Of a stretch of 64,000 bases of DNA, positions 28,980-39,620 are shown in pieces. The notes under the pieces were generated by a model. That model saw only the letters and a list, made by a program, of their open reading frames with translations, made no database searches and was not told where the DNA came from. Source of the DNA: Ketobacter sp. (GTDB taxonomy: Bacteria > Pseudomonadota > Gammaproteobacteria > Pseudomonadales > Ketobacteraceae). The translations under genes were made by a program, and so were the position numbers. How positions within the stretch are numbered: the first letter of the stretch is position 1; each line of letters opens with the position of its first letter. The stretch lies in contig NZ_RCHN01000006.1 in assembly GCF_003671495.1 (NCBI RefSeq), forward strand, positions 1-64,000. The letters are read 5' to 3'.

Positions 28980-29591
28980 TTACAACTGAATGCCAGAGAA
29001 AGACATAAAGCCCAGTGACATCAAACCAACGGTAATGAAGGTAATCCCCAGACCACGCAGGCCGGAAGGCACGTCACTGTATTTCATCTTTTCACGGATA
29101 CCAGCCAGCACCACGATGGCCAACGCCCAGCCAGCACCGGAACCCACACCGTACACCACACTCTCTCCGAATGTGTAATCGCGCTCGGCCATAAACAGAG
29201 AACCACCCATGATGGCACAGTTCACCGTGATCAACGGCAGGAACACGCCCAGCGCGTTGTACAACGCCGGCACATACTTATCCAGGAACATTTCCAGGAT
29301 CTGCACCAACGCGGCGATAACACCGATGAAGCTGAGCAGGCTGAGGAAGGTCAGGTCAACACCTTCGATACCGGCCCACGCCAGCGCATCTTCTTTCAAC
29401 AATCCAGTCAGGATCAGGTTGTTCACCGGCACAGTGATGGTCTGTACCACAACCACCGCAATGCCCAGGCCCAGAGCAGTTTGCACCTTCTTGGATACGG
29501 CGATGAACGTACACATCCCGAGGAAGAAGGCCAACGCCATGTTCTCTACAAAGATTGCCTTAATCAGCAGGCTTAAATAATGTTCTAACAT
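28980..29591 (-). CDS. nqrE: Na+-NQR subunit E
   Basis: Polytopic inner-membrane subunit, 203 residues with about six membrane segments and inverted topology relative to NqrD. The paired cysteines of NqrD/NqrE hold an intramembrane iron or 2Fe-2S centre; here they lie in [11 protein letters not shown] and in [13 protein letters not shown]. Between nqrD and nqrF with gaps of 15 and 21 bases. Confidence 0.96.
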   Translation of the reverse strand: MLEHYLSLLIKAIFVENMALAFFLGMCTFIAVSKKVQTALGLGIAVVVVQTITVPVNNLILTGLLKEDALAWAGIEGVDLTFLSLLSFIGVIAALVQILEMFLDKYVPALYNALGVFLPLITVNCAIMGGSLFMAERDYTFGESVVYGVGSGAGWALAIVVLAGIREKMKYSDVPSGLRGLGITFITVGLMSLGFMSFSGIQL

Positions 29592-29606
29592 CTCATCAAC
29601 CTCCGA

Positions 29607-30269
29607 TTAATGCGCCAGCGCTTTGGACTGGGGAGCCAGGCTGAATTCAGACTTCTCAACCTGTTCAGGCTTGGCCGCGCGCAGTGCCCAGATCAGCAAC
29701 CCGATCAGGAAGAACGCACTGGGTGGCAACAACAGCAAACCATTGGGAACGTACCAGCCGCCCTCGTTCACAGTGGGGAGAATTTCAATACCGAACAGCT
29801 TACCGGCACCGAACAGTTCCCGTACCACACCCAAACTCAGCAGTACCGCACTGTAACCCAAACCATTACCGACACCGTCCAGGAAACTGGGGAGCGGCGG
29901 GTTCTTCATGGCGTAGGCTTCCGCACGGCCCATTACGATACAGTTCGTGATGATGAGGCCAACGAACACTGAAAGCTGCTTACTGATGGAGTAGGCATAG
30001 GCTTTCAGGAACTGGTCAACCACAATTACCAACGAGGCAATGATCGCCATCTGCACGATGATGCGGATGCTGGATGGAATGTGCTTGCGGATACAGCTGA
30101 TGAAGAAGTTCGAGAACGCCGTAACCGTGGTCAATGCAATACACATGGTCACTGTGGTGTTCAGGTTACTGGTCACCGCCAAGGCTGAGCAAATACCCAG
30201 GATCTGCAACGCGATGGGGTTATTGTCTAATACAGGTCCAAACAGGACTTTTTTGGTTTCAGATGCCAT
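29607..30269 (-). CDS. nqrD: Na+-NQR subunit D
   Basis: Polytopic inner-membrane subunit, 220 residues from the ATG at 30269, which gives the family N terminus [19 protein letters not shown] and lies 4 bases after nqrC's stop; the frame is open 17 codons further up into nqrC. Cys in [11 protein letters not shown] and in [13 protein letters not shown] correspond to the metal-centre ligands shared with NqrE. Confidence 0.96.
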   Translation of the reverse strand: MASETKKVLFGPVLDNNPIALQILGICSALAVTSNLNTTVTMCIALTTVTAFSNFFISCIRKHIPSSIRIIVQMAIIASLVIVVDQFLKAYAYSISKQLSVFVGLIITNCIVMGRAEAYAMKNPPLPSFLDGVGNGLGYSAVLLSLGVVRELFGAGKLFGIEILPTVNEGGWYVPNGLLLLPPSAFFLIGLLIWALRAAKPEQVEKSEFSLAPQSKALAH

Positions 30270-30273
30270 GTTC

Positions 30274-31089
30274 TTACACCCCCTGCTCTTTGACTTTTGC
30301 CAGGTATGGGCCGAAGCCATTTTCGCCCAGCCAGAATTGGATCAGATTGGTTACACCATTGCTGGTCAGCGTAGCACCGGCCAAACCGTCCACTTGATGA
30401 GGGGCTTTCGGGCTGGAGGGGTCCACTGACCCTTTGATCAGACGAATATCCACATTACCCTGCTCATCAAACACCTGCTTGCCGGGCCACATGGACTTCC
30501 ACTTTGGATTATCCACTTCGCCGCCCAGTCCTGGCGTTTCGCCGTGCTCATAAAAACCCAGGCCCACGACGGTGGTGGCATCGGTCTTCAACGCCAGGAA
30601 GCCGTAGAGCGTGGACCACAACCCATAACCGTGCACCGGCAGGATAATGGTTTCCACGTCACCGGTTTCACTCTTAGCCAGATAGATAGTGGCATACTTG
30701 GCCTGGCGCTTGATGCTGGCAATGTCCTCGCCGCCGTCCAGAATTTCATTCTGACCGGGGGTTTTTGCGGCTTTGCGCTGATCATAGGCCACCGGGTTTT
30801 TCAAAGCGGCTTTTTGCCAGTCTTCGGTGGCGTTTTCCTCAGTGAGGTATTCGCCCGTATCCAGGTTAACCAGTTTCACTTCCAAACGCTGTTCGAAGAT
30901 CTCCTGTACGGATTTACCTTCTTCCAGCATGCCTGCTGCGGCAAGAATGTTCTTATTCTTGTCCAGCAGTTTGTTTTTCACTTGATCCCCTTTCAGGGCC
31001 ACTGCAGCGGTCGATACTACGATGGAGCATACGATACACAGCAGTGACGCAACCAGCAGGGTTTTTCCGGTTGAATCGTTACTGGACAT
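30274..31089 (-). CDS. nqrC: Na+-NQR subunit C
   Basis: Periplasmic FMN-binding subunit anchored by one N-terminal helix (about 10-32). 271 residues. The FMN attachment motif is [12 protein letters not shown], with Thr240 the likely phosphoester-linked residue, the substrate of ApbE encoded downstream. Also shows [14 protein letters not shown] and ETPGLGGE, typical of FMN-bind domains. Overlaps the end of nqrB by 11 bases. Confidence 0.96.
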   Translation of the reverse strand: MSSNDSTGKTLLVASLLCIVCSIVVSTAAVALKGDQVKNKLLDKNKNILAAAGMLEEGKSVQEIFEQRLEVKLVNLDTGEYLTEENATEDWQKAALKNPVAYDQRKAAKTPGQNEILDGGEDIASIKRQAKYATIYLAKSETGDVETIILPVHGYGLWSTLYGFLALKTDATTVVGLGFYEHGETPGLGGEVDNPKWKSMWPGKQVFDEQGNVDIRLIKGSVDPSSPKAPHQVDGLAGATLTSNGVTNLIQFWLGENGFGPYLAKVKEQGV

Positions 31090-32278
31090 TGCGTGCTAAC
31101 CTCCGCTTGATGTTGGCTTGAATCACAAAGTGGTCGATGGTGGGGGCAAACAGGTTACCGAACAGAATCGCCAGCATCATGCCTTCGGGGAAGGCCGGGT
31201 TCACCACGCGAATCAGCGTCACCATTACACCGATCAGGATACCGAACACCAGCTTACCTTTATCGGTCATGGAGGCAGACACCGGGTCCGTCGCCATGAA
31301 GAAGGTACCCAGCGCCCATCCACCCAGCACATAGTGCCAGTAGAACGGGATTTCGAACATCGGGTTGGTATCACTGCCGGCCGCGTTGAAGATCAAGCCC
31401 ATGGCCGCAGTGCCCAGGAACACGCCCAGCACAATACGCCAGGAGGCAATGCCGGTGATCAACAGGAACGCACCACCGATCAGCAAGGCCAGTGATGAGG
31501 TCTCGCCGATGGAACCCTGCATGTTACCGAGGAAGGCATCAAACCAGGTCAGGCTGCCCTGCAGGGCTTCCATACCGCCGTTCGCCGCAACGCTCAGCGC
31601 AGTAGCACCGGAGAAGCCGTCAGCCGCAGTCCACACAGCGTCACCGGACATAGAGGCCGGGTAAGCAAAGAACAGGAACGCCCGGCCAGTGAGCGCCGGA
31701 TTGAGGAAGTTCTTGCCGGTACCACCGAACACTTCCTTACCCAGGACCACACCAAAGGAAATACCCAGCGCCACCTGCCACAAAGGAATGCTTGGGGGAC
31801 AGGTCAACGCGAACAACACCGAGGTCACGAAGAACCCCTCATTCACCTCATGCCCGCGTTTCACCGCGAACAATACTTCCCAGAGTCCACCGGCAATCAT
31901 AGTGACCGCATAGATGGGAATGAAAAAGGCCGCGCCGTAAATGAAGCAATCCCAGATGCTGTTGGGGTTGTAGGCAATCAACAGATCGGTAAAGAAGAAA
32001 CGCCAGTCGCCGGTAGCAGTGATGTTGTTGTCCGCCATGTACGTCAGTGCCTGGGCACCCACGTTATACATGCCAAAGAACATGGCCGGGAACGTGCACA
32101 GCCACACCGTGATCATGATGCGCTTCAGGTCAATGCCATCGCGTACATGAGAGGCCGTATGGGTGACCGTCGGTGGGCTGTAGAAGAAGGTATCCACCAT
32201 CTCATAGAGGGCATAATACTTCTCGTATTTTCCACCCTTCTCAAAATGTGGCTCCAGTTTATCCAGGAAACTACGCAT
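31079..32278 (-). CDS. nqrB: Na+-NQR subunit B
   Basis: Main membrane subunit carrying the sodium path, riboflavin and a covalent FMN. 399 residues with about ten membrane segments. FMN attachment is predicted at Thr226 in GFSGATALS. The preceding [21 protein letters not shown] segment is strongly conserved in NqrB/RnfD proteins. Follows nqrA by 6 bases. Confidence 0.97.
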   Translation of the reverse strand: MRSFLDKLEPHFEKGGKYEKYYALYEMVDTFFYSPPTVTHTASHVRDGIDLKRIMITVWLCTFPAMFFGMYNVGAQALTYMADNNITATGDWRFFFTDLLIAYNPNSIWDCFIYGAAFFIPIYAVTMIAGGLWEVLFAVKRGHEVNEGFFVTSVLFALTCPPSIPLWQVALGISFGVVLGKEVFGGTGKNFLNPALTGRAFLFFAYPASMSGDAVWTAADGFSGATALSVAANGGMEALQGSLTWFDAFLGNMQGSIGETSSLALLIGGAFLLITGIASWRIVLGVFLGTAAMGLIFNAAGSDTNPMFEIPFYWHYVLGGWALGTFFMATDPVSASMTDKGKLVFGILIGVMVTLIRVVNPAFPEGMMLAILFGNLFAPTIDHFVIQANIKRRLARNVQ

Positions 32279-32284
32279 AACCGC

Positions 32285-33619
32285 TTAACCCTCCTTCTCG
32301 ATACGATCCAGATTGTCACGCAGGATAGGACCGTACTCGTATTTGCCCGGGCACACATAGGTGCACAGCGCAACGTCATCCTCATCCAGCTCAAGACAAC
32401 CCAGTTGCTGGGCTGTTTGGGTGTCTCCCACAATCAGCGAACGCAACAATTGAGTGGGCAGAACATCCATCGGCATTACTTTCTCGTAAGCACCAATGGG
32501 TACCATGGCGCGGGGGCTGCCGTTGGTGGTGGTGGTAAACGAGAACAGTTTGCCCGGTGACAGGGCCGACAGGAAGGTGTTCATGACCGAGTGCTTGTCT
32601 TTACCGGCCCACAGGTATTCCAGCATACCGCGCTCACGCCCTTCTTTCACCACCGTCACCTGAGTGTGGTAACGGCCGAGGAACGCGTACGGGCCATAGG
32701 CGTGGAAACCAGACAATACCGACCCGGAGATCACCCGGTTGTCACCGGTTTCCATCTGACCGGCCACGATTTCGTCAGTGCTGGCACCCAGCACCGTTCG
32801 AACCAGGCGCGGATTGGAGACCTGGGGCCCTGCCAGTGAAATCACCCGCTCGCTGTTCAGCTTGCCGGTGGTAAACAATTTGCCGATGGCGATCACATCC
32901 TGATAGTTGATGTGCCAAACGGTTTTGGACAGCGATACCGGGTCCAGATAATGGATATGAGTCCCGGCCAGGCCCGCGGGGTGGGGACCATCGAACTCTT
33001 CTTCCTTGGCGATACCGTTGCCGCCAATGCTGGCGCCGGCCGCCTTACACAACCAGACCTGCTTGCTCAGATTCGAGAGCACGTCCAGACCTTGCTGAAA
33101 TGCCACCGAGTCGTCTTTGATCACCACAGCCGGGTCCGCCGCCAGGGGGCTGGTATCGATGGCGGTAACAAAAATGGAGCTGGGTTCGGAACCCAGAGCG
33201 GGAACCTTACTGAATGGACGGGTTCGAAATGCGGTCCATAAACCGGATTTGACCAGGTTTTCTTCAACCTTGGTGCGGCTAAGGCTGCTCAGCTCGGTGG
33301 GGGCAAAGGCGTCAAAAGTTTCCTCTTCATCACCTGCCACGTCGATTACAACTGACTGCAGAACCCGCTTCTGACCGCGGTGAATCGCAGAGATGGTGCC
33401 CGAAGCCGGTGCTGTATAGATCACCCCTTCGGTCTTTTTATCAGCGAAAAGCGCCTGGCCTTTCTTGACCTGATCACCTACTTTGACATGCATCGTGGGC
33501 TTCATACCCACATAGTCACTACCCAGAACGGCGACAGTCCTGATCGCAGGTCCATCTTCGATGGTCTGCTTGGGTGCGCCGCTTATGGGGAGATTCAGAC
33601 CTCGCTTGATCTTGATCAT
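32285..33619 (-). CDS. nqrA: Na+-NQR subunit A
   Basis: Peripheral cytoplasmic-side subunit implicated in ubiquinone binding. 444 residues; begins [16 protein letters not shown], as the family does, and carries a biotinyl/lipoyl-like barrel near 40-90. First gene of nqrABCDEF-apbE-nqrM. RBS AGGGG 5 bases before the ATG. Preceded by a 519-base gap to the gap gene. Confidence 0.97.
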   Translation of the reverse strand: MIKIKRGLNLPISGAPKQTIEDGPAIRTVAVLGSDYVGMKPTMHVKVGDQVKKGQALFADKKTEGVIYTAPASGTISAIHRGQKRVLQSVVIDVAGDEEETFDAFAPTELSSLSRTKVEENLVKSGLWTAFRTRPFSKVPALGSEPSSIFVTAIDTSPLAADPAVVIKDDSVAFQQGLDVLSNLSKQVWLCKAAGASIGGNGIAKEEEFDGPHPAGLAGTHIHYLDPVSLSKTVWHINYQDVIAIGKLFTTGKLNSERVISLAGPQVSNPRLVRTVLGASTDEIVAGQMETGDNRVISGSVLSGFHAYGPYAFLGRYHTQVTVVKEGRERGMLEYLWAGKDKHSVMNTFLSALSPGKLFSFTTTTNGSPRAMVPIGAYEKVMPMDVLPTQLLRSLIVGDTQTAQQLGCLELDEDDVALCTYVCPGKYEYGPILRDNLDRIEKEG

Positions 33620-33809
33620 AGCCCCTAACCGTTTCTGTTAAATTTACGCTCCAGTGAATTGCCATACCTTGTGAGTCGACAATTCCGTTCGATGTAGATG
33701 CTTAAACTTAAGGCAGAGGATCAGAGACCGCTCACATCTGAGCTCCGTCAGACAACAGTGTAGTACGGATACCGTAACCTTAATGTACGAAAACCACGCA
33801 GCCTAACTT

Positions 33810-33831
33810 CTGTATGGAAACTGTATGGAAA
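33810..33831. repeat. Tandem 11-base direct repeat upstream of nqrA
   Basis: Two exact head-to-tail copies of ctgtatggaaa, spaced one helical turn apart, about 190 bases before the nqrA start. Could be a regulator site or a chance duplication. Confidence 0.55.
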
Positions 33832-34072
33832 TTCTGTCCATTCTGGTTTGTCAGTGATCGAAAGAGAGACAACTGCGTCCACTCTAGTTTGAAATCGTAC
33901 TTCTGTCGGCCAACGCTCCGATTACTTCAGGAAGGTGCATTCACGAAAATCTGGACGAATCCAGTCCCTCAACCCTAAATTTGCGGGCGGATTATAATTT
34001 GTATCGCCAGAATTGGCTAGTTGAGAACCGAATTTATTGTAAATAGACAGGAATATCTTTGCGCTCGGCCTA

Positions 34073-34115
34073 AAAAACGAACAGGGGTGGCCTGAACCAC
34101 CCCTGCTTGTTTTTC
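34073..34115. terminator. Terminator of gap
   Basis: Stem caggggtgg (34082-34090) with ccacccctg (34097-34105), 6-base loop, six A on the left and five T on the right. Lies about 24 bases beyond the gap stop codon on the - strand. Confidence 0.85.
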
Positions 34116-34138
34116 AATACCTTACAGGCGCGCTCAAC

Positions 34139-35584
34139 TTACTTGGGGAACGCAGGGTAGTTCACACCGGCCATTTTCTGCAGCATACGCACCACCTGGC
34201 AGCTGTAACCGAACTCATTGTCGTACCAAACGTACAGTACACAGCGGTTGCCGTTCACAATGGTGGATTCCGCGTCCACGATACTGGCGTAACGGGAGCC
34301 CACGAAGTCGGTGGAAACCACTTCCGGCGAGTTGACGTAGTCAATCTGCTTGCGCAGAGGACCTTCCAGGGACGCGTCCCGCAGCTGCTTGTTGATCTCT
34401 TCCACTGACACTTCCTGACCCAGGGTCAGGTTCAGAATTGCCATGGAAACATTGGGGGTCGGCACACGGATCGCATTACCGGTGAGCTTGCCCTTGAGCT
34501 CCGGCAGCGCCTTGGCTACCGCTTTGGCGGCTCCGGTTTCGGTAATCACCATGTTGAGCGCAGCGGAACGGCCACGACGGTTGCCCTTGTGGTAGTTATC
34601 GATCAGGTTCTGGTCATTGGTGTAAGAGTGCACAGTCTCAACATGGCCGTTCTCAATACCATAGGTATCGTTGATCACCTTCAGCACCGGCACAATCGCG
34701 TTGGTGGTACAGCTGGCTGCAGACAGAATGCGATCATCACTGGTGATCAGGTCATCATTGACGCCCATCACGATGTTCTTGACATCGCCCTTGCCCGGCG
34801 CCGTCAGCACGGCCTGGGAAACGCCAGCGCACTTCAGGTGCTTACCCAGACCTTCCTCGTCACGCCACTTCCCGGTGTTGTCCACCACGATGGCGTCTTT
34901 GATTCCGTACTGGGTGTAATCCACTGTCTCAGGATCGTTGGAATAAATCACCTGGATGTAATTGCCGTTGGCGACAATGGCCTGGTTTTCTTCATCAACC
35001 GAAATGGTGCCCTGGAAGGAACCGTGCACAGAGTCGCGGCGCAGCAGACTGGCGCGCTTGACCAGATCGTTCTCTGCCCCACCCTGTCGAACCACAATAG
35101 CGCGCAGGCGCAGGGCTGCTCCACCACCGGCTTTTTCAATCAGGATGCGAGCCAGCAACCGGCCGATACGGCCGAAACCATAGAGCACCACGTCCTTGGG
35201 TGGCGCAATGGACGAAGCACTGGGATCAAGCGCATCCGCCACTTCTGTGCGAACGAAATCCGCCACGTTCTGCCCATTGCCTTCGTTTCGATATTTTACT
35301 GCCAACTTGCCGATATCAATGCGGGCAGGTCCAAGATTCAATCCCACCAGGGCTTGCAAAACTGGAAACGTTTCTGAAACGTCCAGCTCCTCAACCTGTA
35401 ACTGACGTACAAAGCGGTGTGCCTTGATGATGTCAATGACGGAACGGTTGATGACGGGTCGACCATACACGGAGGTAACCACGTTGTGTTCACGGTACAG
35501 TTTACCAATCAACGGGATCATGGACTCGGCCAGAGCTTCACGATTAATCCAGGATTGCAAATGTTGAGTAGACTTGTCTGCCAC
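34139..35584 (-). CDS. gap: Glyceraldehyde-3-phosphate dehydrogenase, long form
   Basis: Phosphorylating NAD(P)-dependent glyceraldehyde-3-phosphate dehydrogenase. 481 residues, against about 330 for ordinary GapA: a 130-residue N-terminal extension precedes the Rossmann motif GFGRIG (136-141). Catalytic Cys292 in SAASCTTNAIVP and the partner His in VETVHSYTNDQ are intact, so the enzyme should be active. A long-form homologue lies upstream of nqr in Pseudomonas. GTG start with an AAGG upstream. Direction (glycolytic or gluconeogenic) cannot be decided from sequence. Confidence 0.93.
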   Translation of the reverse strand: MADKSTQHLQSWINREALAESMIPLIGKLYREHNVVTSVYGRPVINRSVIDIIKAHRFVRQLQVEELDVSETFPVLQALVGLNLGPARIDIGKLAVKYRNEGNGQNVADFVRTEVADALDPSASSIAPPKDVVLYGFGRIGRLLARILIEKAGGGAALRLRAIVVRQGGAENDLVKRASLLRRDSVHGSFQGTISVDEENQAIVANGNYIQVIYSNDPETVDYTQYGIKDAIVVDNTGKWRDEEGLGKHLKCAGVSQAVLTAPGKGDVKNIVMGVNDDLITSDDRILSAASCTTNAIVPVLKVINDTYGIENGHVETVHSYTNDQNLIDNYHKGNRRGRSAALNMVITETGAAKAVAKALPELKGKLTGNAIRVPTPNVSMAILNLTLGQEVSVEEINKQLRDASLEGPLRKQIDYVNSPEVVSTDFVGSRYASIVDAESTIVNGNRCVLYVWYDNEFGYSCQVVRMLQKMAGVNYPAFPK

Positions 35585-35911
35585 GGCTAATACCTTTATA
35601 CAATTGCTTCGAGGTTTGTTGCTTTAACCGGCCGTCACCCCTGGTTTAACCAGAAATGCCTATAAAAACGTTGCCTGCCGGCTCATCGGGGCGCCTATTA
35701 TCTTTTTAATGGGCGCAATTATCAATCTGACTTATTGCCGCTTCGAGGCGCACATTGCGGTTTATCAAAATTCATCCACGAATTCAGCCACTTAACCCTC
35801 CAGCAAAGCATTGGCGGGATGACTTGGCCGCCGCCCTGGCGTATGCTTAACCCTGAACTGGGGGCTTCGGCGTGTAGACCAAGGCAGTTTAGGGACAAAA
35901 GAACTTTATAC
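35585..35911. promoter_or_regulatory. Divergent intergenic region between gap and a TetR gene
   Basis: 327 bases containing no supported gene; the TetR frame stays open through part of it but without family similarity. A near-perfect palindrome ctggtt-t-aaccag lies at 35641-35653, 60 bases from the gap start, a possible operator. No clear promoter was assigned. Confidence 0.45.
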
Positions 35912-36556
35912 ATGAAAACTCGTGACCGCATTCTGGTAACCAGCCTGGAGCTGTTCAACCTGTGTGGCGAACCAAATGTCACCACCATTGATATCGCCAA
36001 CGAAATGGATATCAGTCCCGGCAATCTCTATTACCATTTCCGCAATAAAGACGAAATCATTGCAGAGCTGTTCCAGTCCTTCGAGGAAAGCATGCTGGAG
36101 GTGCTGCAGTCGCCTACCGATCCAGGCCTGGACATGATGGATTACTGGATGTACGTCCACATGATCTTTGAGCGCATGTGGGAATATCGCTTCCTCTATC
36201 GTGACCCGGTCACCATCCTGGAACGCAATGAGAAACTGCAGAAGAAATTCAATCGCATTCTGGACAAAAAACAGGATGCCGCACTCAGCATTCTGCGGGT
36301 GATGGAAGAGCAATCCCTGATTTCAATCAGCCGGGACGAAGCTGAGAGGCTGGCCACCAACATTGCCCTGACCGCCACCTACTGGCTCAACTTTCAGCAT
36401 ATTCGGCACATGGGCGCCCAGGGTGAACCCGATGACCTGGAAGCCGGCGTACACCAGGTTATCAGCCATATAACCCCATACCTGCCGGCAGAGGGCCGGG
36501 AGATGCTGGAGGCAGTGGCGGATACCTATCTGGGAGCGTCTTCCAGCGAGGGGTAG
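35912..36556 (+). CDS. TetR/AcrR family transcriptional regulator
   Basis: 214 residues from the ATG at 35912; the N terminus MKTRDRILVTSLELFN is the normal family start, so the 59 upstream codons in frame are excluded. HTH at about 27-46 (TIDIANEMDISPGNLYYHF). The ligand domain begins with RNKDEIIAELFQSFE, similar to a widespread gammaproteobacterial subgroup of unknown effector. It ends 31 bases inside the convergent pseudo-peptidase gene. Confidence 0.86.
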   Translation: MKTRDRILVTSLELFNLCGEPNVTTIDIANEMDISPGNLYYHFRNKDEIIAELFQSFEESMLEVLQSPTDPGLDMMDYWMYVHMIFERMWEYRFLYRDPVTILERNEKLQKKFNRILDKKQDAALSILRVMEEQSLISISRDEAERLATNIALTATYWLNFQHIRHMGAQGEPDDLEAGVHQVISHITPYLPAEGREMLEAVADTYLGASSSEG

Positions 36557-38784
36557 CAGTGATCCACACTGGTGACAATGCCAGTCAGGCGCTGCTGCAG
36601 TTCCTCGTTAAAGGAATCCAGATACTGACACACCGTATTAGCCACCCGATGACAGGCCTCTGGACAGGAGCCCGCTGAATCCAGGTCGGGCACTTCCTCC
36701 CGCACCACGTCGCCTACGGTGAGCAGTCCGGCGTCATTGCTTTCCGACACAGCGCCCCGGAAACTGAACCCACCCAGCGGGTAGGCAACTCCGGAAAACA
36801 CGCGGATCAACGCATCCAGTTCGATCATCATATAACGCTGGTAACGGTTGCTCATTTCAACCAGAACCGGATTCACCCGGGCATCGGACCCAATCTCCAC
36901 CAGCAACTGACCCAACACCTGAGTGTAGGAGCGTAAACGCTGGATGGATTCAAAGCTGCGGTGCAAAAAGCTCAACGCATCCACCAGGCGGACAAAATGG
37001 GAATGCAGTTCGTGACGACTCATCTGCAGCTGCTCCTGCACCACCGGGGTCTCCAGTGCCAGGCTCAGAGCAATGGCCGCCTTACGGGAGAAGCTGGACT
37101 CATAGGTTGCCAGAACCGATTTATACTCGCTTTGATCCTTGATCAGGGTCAGCCACTGCACTTCCAGGTCGCGCAGCACCGTGCCGTTAGCGTCTTTGCA
37201 TTCTTCCAGCACTTTACGGGTATGCAGCAGATTTTTGCGAAACTCCAATTCCCGGATCGTGTCCGCCGCATGGGCGATTTCCGCCTCGTTGGCCCGCAAC
37301 TTTTCTGACAGGATACGGTAATCCACCAGCTGGGACTCCACCGCATTGGCCTGATAGTGTTCAAACTCGTCCACGCGCACAATGCGCCCACTGCGTTCCA
37401 GGCCAAGAAACACCTGATGCCGCTTGGCTTTCTCGCGCTCCGCCTTCTGAATGGATTGTACTTTCTGGGTGGTATACACATCCGGGTGACGAATGCCGAT
37501 ATAACGATAGTGGGCCAACGTCACCGCCTTGCTCACCTTGGCCGGCTCCCGCAGCAGGGAAATCGCCGCGCCCAGAAGAAAACAGGCGCCCTCTTCCTGG
37601 GTATGCTCCACGTTCACAATCCGCCCCAGATCGACAATGCGACTGCGGGTAAGCGGCGTCACCAGCTCTTCCATCTCCTGAATCAAACGGGGACGCAGGG
37701 ATAATTGCAGCGTGTCAGCGTGATCCACCACCAGGGCCGGGAAGTTATCCGACAGCTTTTTGGTGCGCCAACTGCCCACCAGCTCCTGATTGGCATTCAC
37801 CTGCCCGTAATGCAGGGAGCGCAGGCGAAACTGCGTGGAACGAAACTCGGTGGAACCCGCTACCCGCGCACTGAGCAGGTCACCGGCCATATCCACTTTG
37901 CGGCTGACATCGAACGTCAGCGAACTCACCACCCGATAAACCACATAGAACGTACCCTGTACCAGCACGTCCCAAGGCTTGAACAGCGTATCCACGCGAC
38001 TGCGGCGTTTGGCTTCGAAGTCCGAACGGGTCGGCGCGTTGAGCCGCCCCAAACCGGTTTGGGTAAACAACCAACGGTCTACCGAACTCAGCACAGGGTA
38101 CCCCTGCAAGCGCGCCTCCCGTGAATAGCCGGCATAGGCATGGGCAATCACCCCGGACAATTGACGCACACTCAAGCCGTACAAAAGGGGCAGACCAATC
38201 ACCACCTCGGGGCCTTCCCCGGATAAGGCATCGCGCAATGAAGTGGGCCGCAGAATCAGACCGACCTCCGCATCCAGCTTGACGCTCTTGGGCGTGGGCG
38301 CCCCGAGCATGTCGGCAATATGGCAGATGAAGGCATGCAATTCAGGCTGGGACTCGGTGGTCACCACATAAAAGGATTTGGATTGCCGCCGAATCAGGGA
38401 CAGGCGCCGATACAGCGCATAAAGAAAACCCAGCAGGAACAGATCGCCCACCACAAACACGGCCAACGCGAGGCCATTGATGCCCTCTTCGGCCGTGAGG
38501 GTTTGCCAGGTGAGATTGAGCCAGCTTCCGGTGATGAACAGCAAGGCCACCAAGAACAGGAGCGGAATCGCCACCGAAAACAAAGCGGCACACCCCATCT
38601 TCACGCGGTCACCCAGTGGTTTGGGGGTCAGCGAGTCAACGCGAAAGCCGTTTTTGATATCGTCCTGGCTGTAACCTTCAGTGAACACAGGCCCGGTCCC
38701 GCTTTTCGGGCGTCCAGCGGCATTCCAGTCGAGTGCCAGTTCCGGATTGTGTACGCCCTGCAGCATTGATGAAAACTCCGACAT
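36526..38784 (-). CDS. Membrane protein with degenerate M48 peptidase domain
   Basis: 752 residues. Two membrane segments at about 64-88 and 104-125, then a region that follows M48 peptidases (HtpX/Ste24): VVIGLPLLYGLSVRQLSGVIAHAYAGY aligns in place with the HExxH helix, but HAYAG at 215-219 keeps only the first His; the catalytic Glu is Ala and the second His is Gly. The downstream ExxxD ligand helix is VDMAGD (297-302). Residues about 400-600 are charged and helical, probably coiled coil. This suggests a non-catalytic scaffold or regulator. No family name can be given with certainty. Confidence 0.7.
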   Translation of the reverse strand: MSEFSSMLQGVHNPELALDWNAAGRPKSGTGPVFTEGYSQDDIKNGFRVDSLTPKPLGDRVKMGCAALFSVAIPLLFLVALLFITGSWLNLTWQTLTAEEGINGLALAVFVVGDLFLLGFLYALYRRLSLIRRQSKSFYVVTTESQPELHAFICHIADMLGAPTPKSVKLDAEVGLILRPTSLRDALSGEGPEVVIGLPLLYGLSVRQLSGVIAHAYAGYSREARLQGYPVLSSVDRWLFTQTGLGRLNAPTRSDFEAKRRSRVDTLFKPWDVLVQGTFYVVYRVVSSLTFDVSRKVDMAGDLLSARVAGSTEFRSTQFRLRSLHYGQVNANQELVGSWRTKKLSDNFPALVVDHADTLQLSLRPRLIQEMEELVTPLTRSRIVDLGRIVNVEHTQEEGACFLLGAAISLLREPAKVSKAVTLAHYRYIGIRHPDVYTTQKVQSIQKAEREKAKRHQVFLGLERSGRIVRVDEFEHYQANAVESQLVDYRILSEKLRANEAEIAHAADTIRELEFRKNLLHTRKVLEECKDANGTVLRDLEVQWLTLIKDQSEYKSVLATYESSFSRKAAIALSLALETPVVQEQLQMSRHELHSHFVRLVDALSFLHRSFESIQRLRSYTQVLGQLLVEIGSDARVNPVLVEMSNRYQRYMMIELDALIRVFSGVAYPLGGFSFRGAVSESNDAGLLTVGDVVREEVPDLDSAGSCPEACHRVANTVCQYLDSFNEELQQRLTGIVTSVDHCYPSLEDAPR

Positions 38785-38945
38785 TCAAACTGAACTGGTC
38801 TGAAATTGTTAGCGTCATTGGGGGTGGAGATTCTGGTATCGGGATACTCTTATGAGTAGGACTATAGCAAAGGACATTCAATTACTACGTGGACATCCGT
38901 TGGGGATTGTGTGAAGAAATGTTGACCTTTGTAACGGTAGGAATT

Positions 38946-39617
38946 CTAAGGTTTTTTCGGGTCTTGATAAGCGCAAAAAATGTGCACCAGGTCATAGTTT
39001 TCGGACTCATCCAGATCCGGAAGTGTGCGCACCTGGTAGTGGCTCGCCAAACGCAGCTGGGGAAAGCGCTCAGACAGATCCCGCAAGCGGGATTCCGCCA
39101 CAATCACATCGCCGCCGGCCAGCAGGTGGTTGACCACACCGCTGAAACCCTTGTCTTCATAGCAGACATCCGCCGCCAGCAACAGGTCACCGGGTGCCGG
39201 CGCCATCACCCGGGCGGTTTGCACGCTCACTTCATTCAACTGTGCATTACGGTTGCAGGCAACCAGGGCATCTCCATCGATGTCCACGCAGAGCACCTGG
39301 TCCGCCCCCGCTTTGGCTGCAGCAATGCCCGCCACACCGGAGCCGGCCCCAAAATCCACCACTGAGCGCCCGCGGACCAGATCGGGGTGATCCAGAATCC
39401 AGCGCGCCAGAGCCTGCCCTCCCCCCCAGCAAAATGCCCAGTAGGGAGGCGCCTCCATCAGGCGCTGGTAATCCACCTGCTGCAGACGTTCATCCGGATA
39501 TTCATCCTGCATCAGGAACAGGGAAATTTCGGGCACCAGAGGCAAGATCCGGGGCTCAATACGAACCCCGTCCAGAATGAACGGAAGCGTATAGGGGTCA
39601 GGTTGTTTGGAACGCAT
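38946..39617 (-). CDS. Class I SAM methyltransferase, ETFB lysine methyltransferase-like
   Basis: 223 residues. SAM-binding motif VDFGAGSGVAGIAAAKAGA (about 86-104) and post-I Asp in CVDID. The stretch PPYWAFCWGGGQALARWILD just before motif I is characteristic of the METTL20/ETFB lysine methyltransferase group, which modifies the electron-transfer flavoprotein beta subunit. Assignment to that substrate is by family resemblance; no etf genes are in the window. Immediately follows the patatin gene (3-base gap). Confidence 0.78.
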   Translation of the reverse strand: MRSKQPDPYTLPFILDGVRIEPRILPLVPEISLFLMQDEYPDERLQQVDYQRLMEAPPYWAFCWGGGQALARWILDHPDLVRGRSVVDFGAGSGVAGIAAAKAGADQVLCVDIDGDALVACNRNAQLNEVSVQTARVMAPAPGDLLLAADVCYEDKGFSGVVNHLLAGGDVIVAESRLRDLSERFPQLRLASHYQVRTLPDLDESENYDLVHIFCAYQDPKKP

Positions 39618-39620
39618 AGA

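Larger units (their letters stand above)
33620..34138 (-). promoter_or_regulatory. Upstream region of the nqr operon
   Basis: 519 bases with no gene. Transcription of nqr must begin here, but I see no convincing -35/-10 pair. Notable content: a tandem 11-mer ctgtatggaaa (33810-33820 and 33821-33831), an AT-rich section near 33980-34070 and, at the far end, the gap terminator. Confidence 0.5.
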
